Shown: positions 40,497-49,080, numbered from the stretch's first letter. The stretch is 64,000 nt of DNA from JBBDYH01 sp040901795 (GCA_040901795.1 JBBDYH010000135.1:17152-81151); one strand, 5' to 3'. The notes: generated by a model not told the origin, from the letters alone. Translations and numbers: made by a program.

Positions 40497-41078
40497 GGTT
40501 CACGGTTCGGGGTTCAGGGTTCAGCGTCACGGACCAGGGGACGAGGTGTCTGGTGGTCTGGAGTCTGATGGCCTGGTGGACGAAGGCGGTATGGGTGCGT
40601 GGCAACGTGCTGCATTGTCGCGAGGGGAGTTTTTGACGCGGGTTTGGAAAAGAATACATGGGGGGTAAAAGTCCAGAAAGTCGTGCATACTTCTTGCGGT
40701 TGAACGACAGAAGTGCTTTGATTGTCGGCGGTTGCATTTTGGATGCGAGCGGTGATTTATCAGACTTTCTGGACTTGCAGTTGAATTAGTGCCGGTGGAA
40801 ACCGCTGTTGGCGGAACGCGCGCAGCGGTGGGGCTGGGCCAGGATCGCTGGTGGGCCGCGAGACGGAGTACCCGTTCGACAAGCTCAGGAGAGCCTCGCG
40901 AACTAGGGGCCTGGACTGGTCGGCCGAAGATTATGTGTAATTTTATACACTAAAAGTGGCCTACTTGTCAAGCCCCCAATTTCTAGGCGACATGGCAACT
41001 TGAACGATTGGCATGACGGGTCTTAGAACGCGCCTGACGAGAGACGCCTGGCCGAGTCGTTGCATAAGCGGTAACAGA
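40497..41078. other. 582-bp gene-free region with inverted repeats
   Basis: GGGTTCA and CTGGTGG-type units occur at 40497-40600. A perfect 14-bp inverted pair AAGTCCAGAAAGTC (40669-40682) and GACTTTCTGGACTT (40763-40776) encloses 80 bp. From 40930 the DNA is AT-rich (TGTGTAATTTTATACACTAA), a possible promoter for the TPR gene, but boxes are uncertain. No plausible reading frame is seen. Confidence 0.55.
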
Positions 41079-41561
41079 ATGAATGAAGAACCGTTTCTGA
41101 AACGGTTATGGGAAGTGGTGCATGAGTCACCGGCCACAACAGCGGAGGCTCTGAAGCTCAGTGACGCGGCGTTGCAGGCATGCCCGTGGTCGGCGGAGCT
41201 CTGGTATCTGCGCGGGCTGATCCTCGACAAGTGCGAAGAGCTTCCGAACATCACGCGGGAGGATTATCGGCACTGCTACGAACGGGCGATTGAGTGCGAT
41301 CCGGGTTTCGTCGAGGCGCATGTGGCGCTAGGGTACACGCTCGACGTGTATTACGACGATTTCCCGGCGGCCGAGAGCGCTTTCCGCAAGGCGATCGCCT
41401 TGGGCGGCGGTGAAGAGGCTTATGTGGGGCTAGCGAGAGTGTTGGCTCAGCAAGGTCGCAGTCGCAGTGCCTTGCGATTGTTGCATCGGCTGCAGTCGCG
41501 AAAGCACTCCACGCCAGTACAGCTCATGATTCGTGAGATCGAAGAAGGCCAATGGGGCTAG
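41079..41561 (+). CDS. TPR-like protein
   Basis: This 160-aa protein is built of helix pairs of TPR type: EALKLSDAALQACPWSAELW (about 25-44), then YLRGLILDKCEELPNITRED. Two clear TPR units follow, HCYERAIECDPGFVEAHVAL and AFRKAIALGGGEEAYVGLAR. It has no signal peptide. TPR modules mediate protein contacts; no partner is apparent. ATG 41079 (MNEEPFLKRLWEVV) is chosen; the upstream extension is non-coding in character. Confidence 0.75.
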   Translation: MNEEPFLKRLWEVVHESPATTAEALKLSDAALQACPWSAELWYLRGLILDKCEELPNITREDYRHCYERAIECDPGFVEAHVALGYTLDVYYDDFPAAESAFRKAIALGGGEEAYVGLARVLAQQGRSRSALRLLHRLQSRKHSTPVQLMIREIEEGQWG

Positions 41562-41626
41562 AATGGCGGGAGGATGCCACGTGGCCTTTCCGTGATACTT
41601 TCGTTACAGAAGCAGAAGGAGCCTAT

Positions 41627-41711
41627 TAGCCACAGATGAATGGGATGAACACAGATCAAGGCGGGAATTGAGTTGGTCGATCTGTGTTCATCCGTGTTTA
41701 TCTGTGGCTGA
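41627..41711. repeat. AGCCACAGATGAA / GATGAACACAGAT inverted pair
   Basis: AGCCACAGATGAATGGGATG and GAACACAGAT (41629-41669) pair with ATCTGTGTTCATCCGTGTTT and ATCTGTGGCTG (41680-41711). A close copy is at 48589-48672. It lies between the TPR and HEAT genes. Confidence 0.85.
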
Positions 41712-41749
41712 AAGTGGTTTCGAGCAATTAATTGTGGGGACAGGAGAGC

Positions 41750-43171
41750 GTGCGATTTAGCGTTCGAAGCGTATTGCTGTCGGTCGCGTTGATTGCTGCA
41801 GCCGTCGTGGCGGCGGTGCTCGTGCCGGCGATTACGCTGGCGATCGGATTACTCGGGGCCGCGGTTGGTACATCGTTCTCACGCGGGCTGGTGGTGTTCT
41901 TCGTCAGTGGTTTTTTGGGATTCATGGGCGCGCTGTATTGGCGTACGCGCAATACGTTGGGGTGTAACATGTTTCGATATTCAATCCGCGGACTTATGTT
42001 CTTCACGCTCGCCGTGGGCTTATTGCTCGGCTGGTGGCTTGACCACAGGTCTCTTTCGGCGGCCAAATCAGAGGCCGCTGAAGATGCGCGAATGCTCTCC
42101 TGGCTAACGCTGCCGGGACGAATGTTGTGCGGCAATGAAGCCGGTTATGTCGCGCAAATTCGGGAGAAATATGGAGCACATCCTCGCGAGACAACAGCGA
42201 TCATGCTTTGGGAGGATGTTGAGACCGAAGAGTCGCAGGAGGAAAGAGATTTCGTGGAAGTGGAGAAGTCGGCTCTGCTGCGGCTAATTGAAGATGTCTC
42301 GCGTTGCAAGTCATTGTCAGTGGTTCCTGCGCTCGTCCAAGTCCTTCTTAGCACCGATAGAGATATTCGTTTGGCATGCGCAAGGGCACTGATTGGAATT
42401 GGGTCGGGGGTAGATACAGTCCGGCTCGCTTTACAGTCGGCTCTTGAGAACGACGAAGATCGAGACGTCAGGATTGTCGCCGCTCAAGGGTTGGGAAAAC
42501 TCGGATTTGATGCACCTGAGGTGATGCCTGCGCTGATCGCGGCGCTGGATGACACGGACGGAAATGTAGTCGGGGCCGCCGCCGCAAGTATCGCACAGTT
42601 CAAGCACGAGGCAGTTTCAGCAATACCGGCACTATTGCAGGTGCTCAAGAGCCCGGCGACTCGCCACGTTCAGCTCACGCTGGACATGTTCTACGAGCGG
42701 CCAGTGCGGTATGACGCAGTAGAAGCTCTGAGAAGAGTTGCACGCAATGACGAGCGCGTCAAACACGCAATTCAATCGGTCCTCGTCGAGGAACGGGACG
42801 ATGAAGTACGGGCGATGGCGGCCGGAGCGCTTTACGACCTGACTAAAGATTCGCGCTTAGCGCTGCCGCATCTGCGAAATGCGCTAAAATCGCGCTCGGA
42901 ATACGCCAGATTGCTCGCGCTAGATGAGTTAAAAAACCTTGGCTCTGAGGCGTCGGTTGCTATCGACGATGCCATTTCCCTGCTTGGGCACGGCAGCGCC
43001 GTTACACGTCAGTACGCCGCCGAAATCTTGGGCAGGATTGGGAAGCGCGCAGCACGCGCTCTTCCCTCCTTACGTGAGTTGGCTGGTAAGGATCCTGATG
43101 AACAAGTGCGATCGGCGGCAAAAGCTGCGATTGACCAATTCCTCGATTCTTCGCGGGCTCCGAAGGATTGA
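41750..43171 (+). CDS. HEAT-repeat membrane protein with two RFSxRxLL-type N-terminal modules
   Basis: The start GTG 41750 is chosen because AGGAG lies 5 nt upstream; TTG 41732 is an alternative. The 473-aa protein opens with RFSVRSVLLSVALIAAAVVA and a second hydrophobic stretch. At Met74 there is a new start-like module, MFRYSIRGLMFFTLAVGLLL, with its own ATG at 41969. From about 180 on it is a run of HEAT/PBS-lyase-like repeats, for example LVQVLLSTDRDIRLACARAL, GFDAPEVMPALIAALDDTDG, and AARALPSLRELAGKDPDEQV. The HEAT part should lie on one membrane face as a scaffold. Function unknown. Confidence 0.8.
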   Translation: MRFSVRSVLLSVALIAAAVVAAVLVPAITLAIGLLGAAVGTSFSRGLVVFFVSGFLGFMGALYWRTRNTLGCNMFRYSIRGLMFFTLAVGLLLGWWLDHRSLSAAKSEAAEDARMLSWLTLPGRMLCGNEAGYVAQIREKYGAHPRETTAIMLWEDVETEESQEERDFVEVEKSALLRLIEDVSRCKSLSVVPALVQVLLSTDRDIRLACARALIGIGSGVDTVRLALQSALENDEDRDVRIVAAQGLGKLGFDAPEVMPALIAALDDTDGNVVGAAAASIAQFKHEAVSAIPALLQVLKSPATRHVQLTLDMFYERPVRYDAVEALRRVARNDERVKHAIQSVLVEERDDEVRAMAAGALYDLTKDSRLALPHLRNALKSRSEYARLLALDELKNLGSEASVAIDDAISLLGHGSAVTRQYAAEILGRIGKRAARALPSLRELAGKDPDEQVRSAAKAAIDQFLDSSRAPKD

Positions 43172-43207
43172 ATAGGGCAGTTGCCAGGTCTATGGAAGCG
43201 TGAGTCG

Positions 43208-43369
43208 ATGGACGAAAAGCCGACGGATGAACCGGAAGTAACTGGGTGGCGAATTCTGTTTACGTTCCTCCGTGGATTGAACCAGGTTCTTTGGCACGCC
43301 TTCGGCCCGCTGTATCTGCTTCTGCCGATTGTGATCGTGTTGATTTTGGCAAAGATGATCGGGTGTTAA
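43208..43369 (+). CDS. small single-pass membrane protein (53 aa)
   Basis: MDEKPTDEPEVTGWRILFT starts an acidic N-terminus. One strong membrane helix (FGPLYLLLPIVIVLILAKMI) follows, ending GC. ATG 43208 lies 36 bp after the HEAT gene stop on the same strand. No homologue is recognised. Support is the clean start, the hydrophobic helix and the operon-like placing. Confidence 0.55.
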   Translation: MDEKPTDEPEVTGWRILFTFLRGLNQVLWHAFGPLYLLLPIVIVLILAKMIGC

Positions 43370-43610
43370 GCAGATTCACGAGAACACATACAAAGCGCCG
43401 CAGGAGCGGCCGAAACAGAAGAACCCGCACCGATGGTCGGCGGCTCGCGTTTGGTTTGTATTGCTGGCGTTCCCCGTGTTTGGCTATTTAATGGCGGTGG
43501 TGGCAACACCCGCTGATCCGGTCAGCTTCCGGACGGGACTCATTGCGGCCCTGATTATCGCAGCGATTGCGGATGCACTGTTTTTGTTCGTTCTTTGGCT
43601 AACGCGATGA
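43359..43610 (+). CDS. possible small membrane protein without a standard start
   Basis: The frame reads KQIHENTYKAPQERPKQK, then WFVLLAFPVFGYLMAVVA, TGLIAALIIAAIADALFLFV and ends LWLTR. The amphipathic N-terminus and two helices look like real protein. No ATG, GTG or TTG opens it at a sensible place: ATT at 43374 follows the previous gene closely, ATG 43491 would cut off the first helix. It may use a rare start, or the start may have been lost. Confidence 0.4.
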   Translation, partial: SGVKQIHENTYKAPQERPKQKNPHRWSAARVWFVLLAFPVFGYLMAVVATPADPVSFRTGLIAALIIAAIADALFLFVLWLTR

Positions 43611-43674
43611 GTTGCCGCCACTGGCAGCAGCATTCGCCTGTGCCGACTGGTTCGGCGGTCGGGTGGTTCTGGAA

Positions 43675-44703
43675 ATGACTAGTATGCGGCGTCGGTTTCG
43701 TTTTTCGCTGGCCGTGTTGCTCGTTGTAGTGACGGCCATAGCGATTCTGTTCAATACGATTCGCCGAAAGGCCGACAAGGCCCGTACGATCGATCGACTC
43801 GTTCGCGAACTTGAAGACACGGGCGGTGATGTCGAGCGAGTGGGTTCGCCATCGTCGCTGATGACTCTTTTATACCCATCCGTTGATTTTCGAATCGTCG
43901 ATGAGGTGCGTTGCGGGCGGCGTACGACGTCTGCGGAAATCTGTGATTTGCTTCCGTTGCTCGATGACGTGACCGTCCTTGACCTGGCTGGCGTTCCGTT
44001 GACCGATGAATGCCTACGGCCAATCGGTCGACTTTGCCAGCTAATTCATTTGGATTTGAGCCATACGCTCATTTCCGATGAGGGATTATCATGCGTTCGC
44101 CCGTTGAATCGTCTTGGCGCGCTGATCATCCAAGGCTGCGAAGTAACTGACGCATGTCTGGACCACGTGCGTAGTTCAGAACTCCGCGAACTGTGGATTG
44201 ACGAGACGGACATCACAGATGAGGGTCTAGCCATCCTGGCGCGGCTGAAGTCATTGCGGGTTCTACGGGCCAGGCAGACGAAGATCTCGGCGAAGGGTTT
44301 AGTGCGCCTTCTCAAGAGCGTACCGCTCGAAATCCTCGACGTGAGCGCTACGAACTTGGACGATGCAAGTATGAGTGCGTTCCGGCATTCCGAATCGCTC
44401 CAAGAGTTGTCGCTCCGTGAAACGCAAATTGAGACGCTGGCGTCACTTCCTTCGATGTCGAGCTTGCGTAGCATCGACTTGAGCCTGACCGATGTGAACG
44501 ACGAGGCAGTTCAGCGGCTTGGCGTGGCGGCGCCGAAAATCGAGGAACTCGGTTTGGATGGTACGGCGGTTTCCGAGAAGACATTGTGGCAGGTGGCGAA
44601 ATGGAAGTCACTGATCGTTATTTCGGTGCGGAAGTGCAAGCTGGAGGCGTCTTCCATCGATGAATTCCGGCGCCTGCGGCCCAATGTCGCGGTGTGGCAC
44701 TAG
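43675..44703 (+). CDS. leucine-rich-repeat protein with N-terminal membrane anchor
   Basis: This 342-aa protein starts MTSMRRRFRFSLAVLLVVVT, a membrane helix with the RFSLxxLL pattern. From about 95 it has LRR units of the bacterial/planctomycete type: VTVLDLAGVPLTDECLRPIG, LIHLDLSHTLISDEGLSCVR, LRELWIDETDITDEGLAILA and LRSIDLSLTDVNDEAVQRLG. LRRs form a curved binding surface, here probably outside the membrane. The ligand is unknown. ATG 43675 is preferred; ATG at codon 4 is close behind. Confidence 0.85.
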   Translation: MTSMRRRFRFSLAVLLVVVTAIAILFNTIRRKADKARTIDRLVRELEDTGGDVERVGSPSSLMTLLYPSVDFRIVDEVRCGRRTTSAEICDLLPLLDDVTVLDLAGVPLTDECLRPIGRLCQLIHLDLSHTLISDEGLSCVRPLNRLGALIIQGCEVTDACLDHVRSSELRELWIDETDITDEGLAILARLKSLRVLRARQTKISAKGLVRLLKSVPLEILDVSATNLDDASMSAFRHSESLQELSLRETQIETLASLPSMSSLRSIDLSLTDVNDEAVQRLGVAAPKIEELGLDGTAVSEKTLWQVAKWKSLIVISVRKCKLEASSIDEFRRLRPNVAVWH

Positions 44704-44762
44704 GAACCGCGCATCTATTTTGGCGCGGTCGGGATTTGCACGATTACAAGATATGTTGGTTT

Positions 44763-45083
44763 ATGAAGAAGCGACTGCGAAAAAAGCTGCGGAAGGGGGA
44801 GTTTAAGGAGGTTGGATGCGAAGTGCGCATCAAGCTGGCAGAGGGCCTGAGCGACGAGCAGGCGGAGGCCTTTGTGGATGCCTTCCTGGCGGAGGTGATC
44901 GAGGCCCAGGGGCTGCAGTTTGGAGGAGGCGCATTCCGCGGGGAGTGCGATGGTTATATTGGGAAATACCGAGGTTCGGTGACCGTGGCCCATCAAGGCG
45001 AAGTCGGCCGATGGCTTGCCGGTCGGGCGGAGGTGGTGTCGCATGAGTTCGGTCCGTTGAAGGATGCGTGGTACGGTGTTTGA
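44763..45083 (+). CDS. YggL-like (DUF469) ribosome-associated protein
   Basis: This 106-aa protein reads MKKRLRKKLRKGEFKEVGCE at the start. It then has VRIKLAEGLSDEQAEAFVDA, AQGLQFGGGAFRGECDGYIG and VGRWLAGRAEVVSHEFGPLK. The order RLRKKLxxGEFxExGxxVxxxxxEG, FVDxxxxxxIExxGLxFGGG and WLxGxxxVxxxExGxLxDxW is that of E. coli YggL, a small protein associated with the 50S ribosome. ATG 44763 starts the family region. Confidence 0.85.
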   Translation: MKKRLRKKLRKGEFKEVGCEVRIKLAEGLSDEQAEAFVDAFLAEVIEAQGLQFGGGAFRGECDGYIGKYRGSVTVAHQGEVGRWLAGRAEVVSHEFGPLKDAWYGV

Positions 45084-45194
45084 GTCTCACCGGGCATGAG
45101 CGCTCACGTACTAGGGATTAACAACCTGACCGACCTCGCTGGCTCAACACAAGTACGACAGAACTAACCTCACGACCAAGCAAAACGGTGCCAC

Positions 45195-45635
45195 ATGTTC
45201 CGCCACAACAACGTCTCCAAAGTGCTTACATGCATTCTCCTGTTTCTCACCGCGACAACGCTGCGTGCCCAGAACCGCAAAAATGACGCGCGCGACGAAG
45301 AAGCGGAGCTGCTAATTGTGGCGCGTGAAGCGTACGAGTGGAGCCGTGACTCGTATGAGGTAGGCGCTCGCCTGGCCGAGGACGTGCGAACATGGTCTTT
45401 GAGAGTAGCGCGCCATGAGGCTGCCAAGGATCCATCATCGGCATACGAGCGGCACTTTGTTCGCATGGAGAAAATGCACCAGCAAAACGAGGAGTTCCAT
45501 AAGGCGATGCCATCGCCAAAGGCGCCGGAAAACTCCCTAGCCGAGACCCGGTACTACATGCTGGAGGCTAAGCAGTTGTTGCGAAAGGCTCAGAAGGAAA
45601 TGTCGGGGGCGAATCAATCGACGAAGGCCAAATGA
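45195..45635 (+). CDS. exported helical protein, unknown function
   Basis: This 146-aa protein has a signal peptide (KVLTCILLFLTATTLRA-Q) and a mature part that is nearly all charged helix (EEAELLIVAREAYEWSRDSY, TRYYMLEAKQLLRKAQKEM). No domain is recognised. It is likely periplasmic. It stands alone on the plus strand after YggL. Confidence 0.7.
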   Translation: MFRHNNVSKVLTCILLFLTATTLRAQNRKNDARDEEAELLIVAREAYEWSRDSYEVGARLAEDVRTWSLRVARHEAAKDPSSAYERHFVRMEKMHQQNEEFHKAMPSPKAPENSLAETRYYMLEAKQLLRKAQKEMSGANQSTKAK

Positions 45636-45678
45636 AGAATCTCGGAGGGTTCGGCGCATTTCACCGAATCGTCGACCG

Positions 45679-45956
45679 CTATTGAGCCGAACGCCCGGAT
45701 AATTCCGCGATAAATTCGCCATAGGTGACTATTTGGTCTGCGATGGACATATCCAGCAGGTCGTTTCGGTTCAAAGACAACTCCTCTGCCACAGCTTCCA
45801 TTGCATCGATAGACTCGAAGTTGAAATCGCCATCAGGGAAAAGCACGACGGCGCATTCATCACCGCGAAGGAACAACCCGTTTGGGACCCGATTGAAGCG
45901 ACCGACACGAAAAGCGAGATGAGCATGAGTGCGGTGTAGAAGTGGTAGCGGCTCAT
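45679..45956 (-). pseudogene. probable frameshifted small exported protein
   Basis: ATG 45956 opens MSRYHFYTALMLISLFVSVA, a good signal peptide/anchor, but that frame soon loses coding character. The other frame, which has only a GTG start at 45960, becomes protein-like from about 45895: GLFLRGDECAVVLFPDGDF, then AEELSLNRNDLLDMSIADQI and TYGEFIAELSGRSAQ. A frameshift near 45890-45910 joining them would restore one ~90-aa gene. It may be a sequencing error or real decay. No function is recognised. Confidence 0.5.
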
Positions 45957-45960
45957 GCAC

Positions 45961-46379
45961 CTATTCTATTCGGCAGAGGGGCATAGTTGGCTCAGCATCG
46001 ATGCCGCTGCCACCCTACAATGGTGTCGAACGTCGATCCGTTGGGCTGGGGTATAAATTCGCCACGTTTTTCCTTCGCCCTGTATGGAAATGAACGTTGC
46101 ACGTACGAGAGAGTGGAACCCCCGTTGGGGTTCGCGGCAAACTTTTTGCGAACGTTACCCAGGGTGGCGTCCCGGCGAGCCGGTCTTACCCTGGGCTTTG
46201 GAGTGCAACTGCTTCGCAGTAGAGGTTCGCAAAGCTGATGGATGGTAGCGCTTCAGCGACCCGGAGACGTGGTTCGTCGTTCGGTGTCGGTCCTTCGGAC
46301 CTACTAAGCTTTTGGTGGTGGTTATCCGCGGCCTCACGGCCGCGGCTATTTCATGTCGGTCCTCCGGACCTGTCGTAAC
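45961..46379. other. 419-bp gene-free region with several short inverted motifs
   Basis: It holds TTACCCAGGGTGGCGTCCCG and CTTACCCTGGGC (46155-46197), GTCGGTCCTTCGGACCTAC (46288-46306), GCGGCCTCACGGCCGCGGC and GTCGGTCCTCCGGACCTG (46329-46375). These are small hairpins of repeat type downstream of the surface-protein gene on the minus strand; one may terminate it. No gene seen. Confidence 0.55.
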
Positions 46380-47957
46380 CTACGCCGCAAATCCTTCGAA
46401 AAACAGGAAATCGTCTTCATTGTCCTGACCGAAGGTCTGGCCCGCGCGGGTGTTTGCGCCGGAGCCGCCTTGGACGAAGGCGCGGCCGAATCGGCTGTCG
46501 CCTGAATCCACGTGGTCATCACCTGCGCCGAGATCTAGGAAGAAGTTTTCCACCGAGGCGTTGCCCGCGACGTTGGGGCTGTTGCCGAAGCTGACGCTGT
46601 CGTTACCGTCGCCGGTCACCATGATCAACGTAGCGAAGCGGGAGCCACCGCCGATCTGGACGGTGTCGTTGCCGGGGCCGGTCAGGATCGAGGCGACGCC
46701 CAGCTCCACCAGCGTTCCCAGAATGCGGACGCTGTCGTTGCCGCCGGCCGTCTGGATATGAAGGCCCACCGGGGAATTCACGGCGGTGAGGTTGACGGAG
46801 TCGATGTCGACGCCGCCAGCGATCGAAGACGAACCGCTAAACGACGAATTTCGCAGGTCCAACGAGTTATTCCCGCCGCCCAGAGCGAGGTGTAACCCAC
46901 CGACGGTGGTCGCCTGATTGGCCGCGACTGTGTCAGCGCCGTCGCCGCCTTGAACAATGATATGGCCGCGGGCCGAGCTGCCGACGCGATTGGCGGGTGG
47001 AGTATTCGCTGGGCTTCCCAGGCGAATCGTATCGTCGCCAGCGCCGCCGTGGACCGTGATGTTCCCGCCGGTCAGCGCCAAGCTCAAGGTGATGGTGTCG
47101 GCGCCGTCGCCGGTACTGACATTCAGGTTGCCCCCGAGCGTCACCGCATCGAACGGAATTGGGGGGGCATTCGTGTCCGGGCCCAGGCGCACGACGTCGT
47201 CGCTTCCACCCGTGTTGATGTCGAAGGAGCCGCCGAAGTTATTCGAGTCATGAATCATGACAGTATCGACGCCGACGGCGCCACGCACCTCCAGATGGCC
47301 CGCGACTGGCGGAGTTTCCTCGGTTCCGCTGCGGCCAAAGTTGGTATTTACAATGTTGAGCTCATTGCCGGTGTCGGCAGCAATGGCCAGCAAATCCCCG
47401 CCGCCAAGATCTACTGAGACGGCGCCGATGAAATCATTGGCGCCGTTTTCGACTGTCACGACCAAGATAGGATCACCCTCTTCGACGGGAGGGAATGTAA
47501 TTAAGATGAAGTCGTTCGGATCGGACCCCGCGCGGCCGCCAAGGTTCACCGTATCGGTTTCGGAACCCATCTCGATGGTGGTCTGACCCACAAAGGTGAC
47601 GGGGCCTTCACTCTCGACTTCGCTCTCGCCGTGATCGAAGCCTTGGTTGATGCCCAGCATCGTCAGGCTATCCGCACCGCCGTCCAAAAGGATAAACACG
47701 TCTTGAGTGGTCGGCTTGGGGATCTGCAATCCCGGTCGAACAGGATCGACGTCGGCAACAAGCGGCGTGATGGGGGTCGCATGCCCCAGGATCTCCCATT
47801 GGGTGCCCAGCTCATTTTCGATAACCGTGATGGAGTCGTCAGCCGAGTCCCCCGCAATGAGCAAGTCCCCGGAGTCCGTGTTAAGCACGGTGACCGCTAG
47901 CAGGCGACGGTTTTCCAGCGTTTCGACTCCCAGCCTGCTTTTTTGTCGGCGTCCCAT
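46380..47957 (-). CDS. surface protein with LExRRLLA-type N-terminus and beta-roll repeats
   Basis: This 525-aa protein begins MGRRQKSRLGVETLENRRLL and A-V, the N-terminal motif found on many exported planctomycete proteins. After that are many Gly/Asp-rich turns of hemolysin-type calcium-binding form: GSDDVVRLGPDTN, TGDGADTITLSLALTGGNI, HGGAGDDTIRLGS, VTGDGNDSVSFGN and LDLGAGDDHVDSGDSRFG. It should be secreted and fold as a beta-solenoid that binds calcium. ATG 47957 has AGGAG 5 nt before. No catalytic domain is seen. Confidence 0.85.
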   Translation of the reverse strand: MGRRQKSRLGVETLENRRLLAVTVLNTDSGDLLIAGDSADDSITVIENELGTQWEILGHATPITPLVADVDPVRPGLQIPKPTTQDVFILLDGGADSLTMLGINQGFDHGESEVESEGPVTFVGQTTIEMGSETDTVNLGGRAGSDPNDFILITFPPVEEGDPILVVTVENGANDFIGAVSVDLGGGDLLAIAADTGNELNIVNTNFGRSGTEETPPVAGHLEVRGAVGVDTVMIHDSNNFGGSFDINTGGSDDVVRLGPDTNAPPIPFDAVTLGGNLNVSTGDGADTITLSLALTGGNITVHGGAGDDTIRLGSPANTPPANRVGSSARGHIIVQGGDGADTVAANQATTVGGLHLALGGGNNSLDLRNSSFSGSSSIAGGVDIDSVNLTAVNSPVGLHIQTAGGNDSVRILGTLVELGVASILTGPGNDTVQIGGGSRFATLIMVTGDGNDSVSFGNSPNVAGNASVENFFLDLGAGDDHVDSGDSRFGRAFVQGGSGANTRAGQTFGQDNEDDFLFFEGFAA

Positions 47958-48352
47958 GTTCGCTCCTGTGTTGAAACACACAGTATAAGCAGGATGGGAA
48001 GGCTTTCCGGTTTGGCTGTATGAGTCGAAGAGAAAAAAGGAGAAAGCCCGAAGAAGTGGCGCCTAAGGTTGCACAGACGACGACGCATCGGGCGTTGGGG
48101 CCGAGCGATGCGCGGTCCAATCTAATTGCAACCGCAATAGAGGCAAGCCTTATTCAGAACGACGAGACGAGAGGGGCTTCAGCAATGTGCCGTCCTCGCC
48201 ATTGGGATGTTTGCCGGGTTTACCGGTTATTCGGGTGAAGTGCCTGGCCCGAACAAGCGGGTACTCCTTGCAGTGACAAATTGGAGATTCCCGACGCCCG
48301 GTCTCACGCGAAGGCGCGAAGCTCGCGAAGAAATCGAGTGGCCTTTGTCGAA
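47958..48352. other. 395-bp region between the surface protein and the ACP-like gene
   Basis: A reading frame at 48020-48238 exists but looks random (no domain, mixed composition). Near the 3' side TCTCACGCGAAGGCGCGAAG and CTCGCGAAGAAATCGAG (48300-48345) are a repeat-like stretch. It replaces what would be the first helix of the following acyl carrier protein. The surface-protein promoter must be near 47960-48020. Confidence 0.5.
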
Positions 48353-48547
48353 ATGGCGTTACTCGAATTTGCCGCGATGCCGTTTGTCGCCGACTTGGGC
48401 GCCGATTCGTTGGAGGTGGTCGAGCTGGTGATGTCGTTGGAGGAGGAGTACGACGTCAGCATCCCGGACAGTGAGGCCGAGGAGATTAAGACGGTGGAAG
48501 ACGCCATTCGGGCGATTTTGAGGCATCGCCGAGATGAGGCAGCATAA
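48353..48547 (+). pseudogene. acyl-carrier-protein-like, N-terminally truncated
   Basis: The frame has FVADLGADSLEVVELVMSLE, EEYDVSIPDSEAEEIKTVED and AIRAILRH. This is the second half of an acyl carrier protein, including the DSL motif whose Ser takes the phosphopantetheine. Helix 1 is absent: before FVADLGADSL only MALLEFAAMP remains from ATG 48353 (64 aa, against ~80 in the family). Upstream codons to 48281 are a repeat. No fabF or other fatty-acid gene is adjacent. Either a decayed copy or an unusual short carrier protein. Confidence 0.65.
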
Positions 48548-48588
48548 GCGGCGTACCGTCGTCACCGCCACGAACAGACGAAGCAATT

Positions 48589-48672
48589 GAGCCACGGATG
48601 AACTCGGATGAACACAGATGAGGACAGTGGTCGGGTTCGCCGATCTGTGTTCATCAGTGTTTAACTGTGGCT
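48589..48672. repeat. GAGCCACGGATGAAC / TGTTCATCAGTG inverted pair
   Basis: GAGCCACGGATGAACTCGGA and TGAACACAGATG pair with GATCTGTGTTCATCAGTGTT and AACTGTGGCTGA across about 20 bp. It is a copy of the element at 41627-41711. Confidence 0.85.
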
Positions 48673-48982
48673 GAATCTGCTCGGCGGGAGTCGCGGCCCG
48701 TTGGGCCTTGAGAGAGTGGTGTTGGCCGGATACCCAGGGCGTTGCCCTGGGCTGTCGAGTGGCCGGCCTTCAGCCGGCGTAGAAAACTGGACGCTAGCGC
48801 GTGCTGGCCGGTCCGGAACGGCCAAACGACGCGAGCCCGAGAGGCACGATTGCGTCTCGGGCTCGCCAATGAACAGCGCGCACTGGACTTCCCGACGAGG
48901 CCGATCAAGCTACATCTCGCGGAGCGAGATGGCTACGATGGCCGGGTCGGGGATTGAACGTGTCGCGCTTGTGGTTTGGAGA

Positions 48983-49080
48983 CAAAGCCGACGTGGCCGT
49001 CGGCTGCTAAACGAGGCAAAGCCGACGTGCCGTCGGCTGCTAAACGAGGCAAAGCCGACGTGCCGTCGGCTGCTAAACGC
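48983..49080. repeat. three tandem 33-34 bp units, each a hairpin
   Basis: The unit is CAAAGCCGACGTGCCGTCGG followed by CTGCTAAACGAGG, three times in direct tandem with no spacer. Inside each unit GCCGAC and GTCGGC form a stem. It is not a CRISPR array, since there are no unique spacers. It sits 17 bp after the clpX stop. Confidence 0.9.

Noticed and set aside
41627..41711. Insertion sequence ends
   Set aside because: The arms pair across only about 10 bp, with no transposase and no target duplication seen; classed as a hairpin repeat.
48020..48238. 72-codon frame starting MSRREKRRKPEEVA
   Set aside because: No conserved pattern, mixed composition after the first 20 residues, and no Shine-Dalgarno; treated as chance.
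48983..49080. Possible CRISPR array
   Set aside because: Three direct units with no unique spacers between them and no cas gene in the window.
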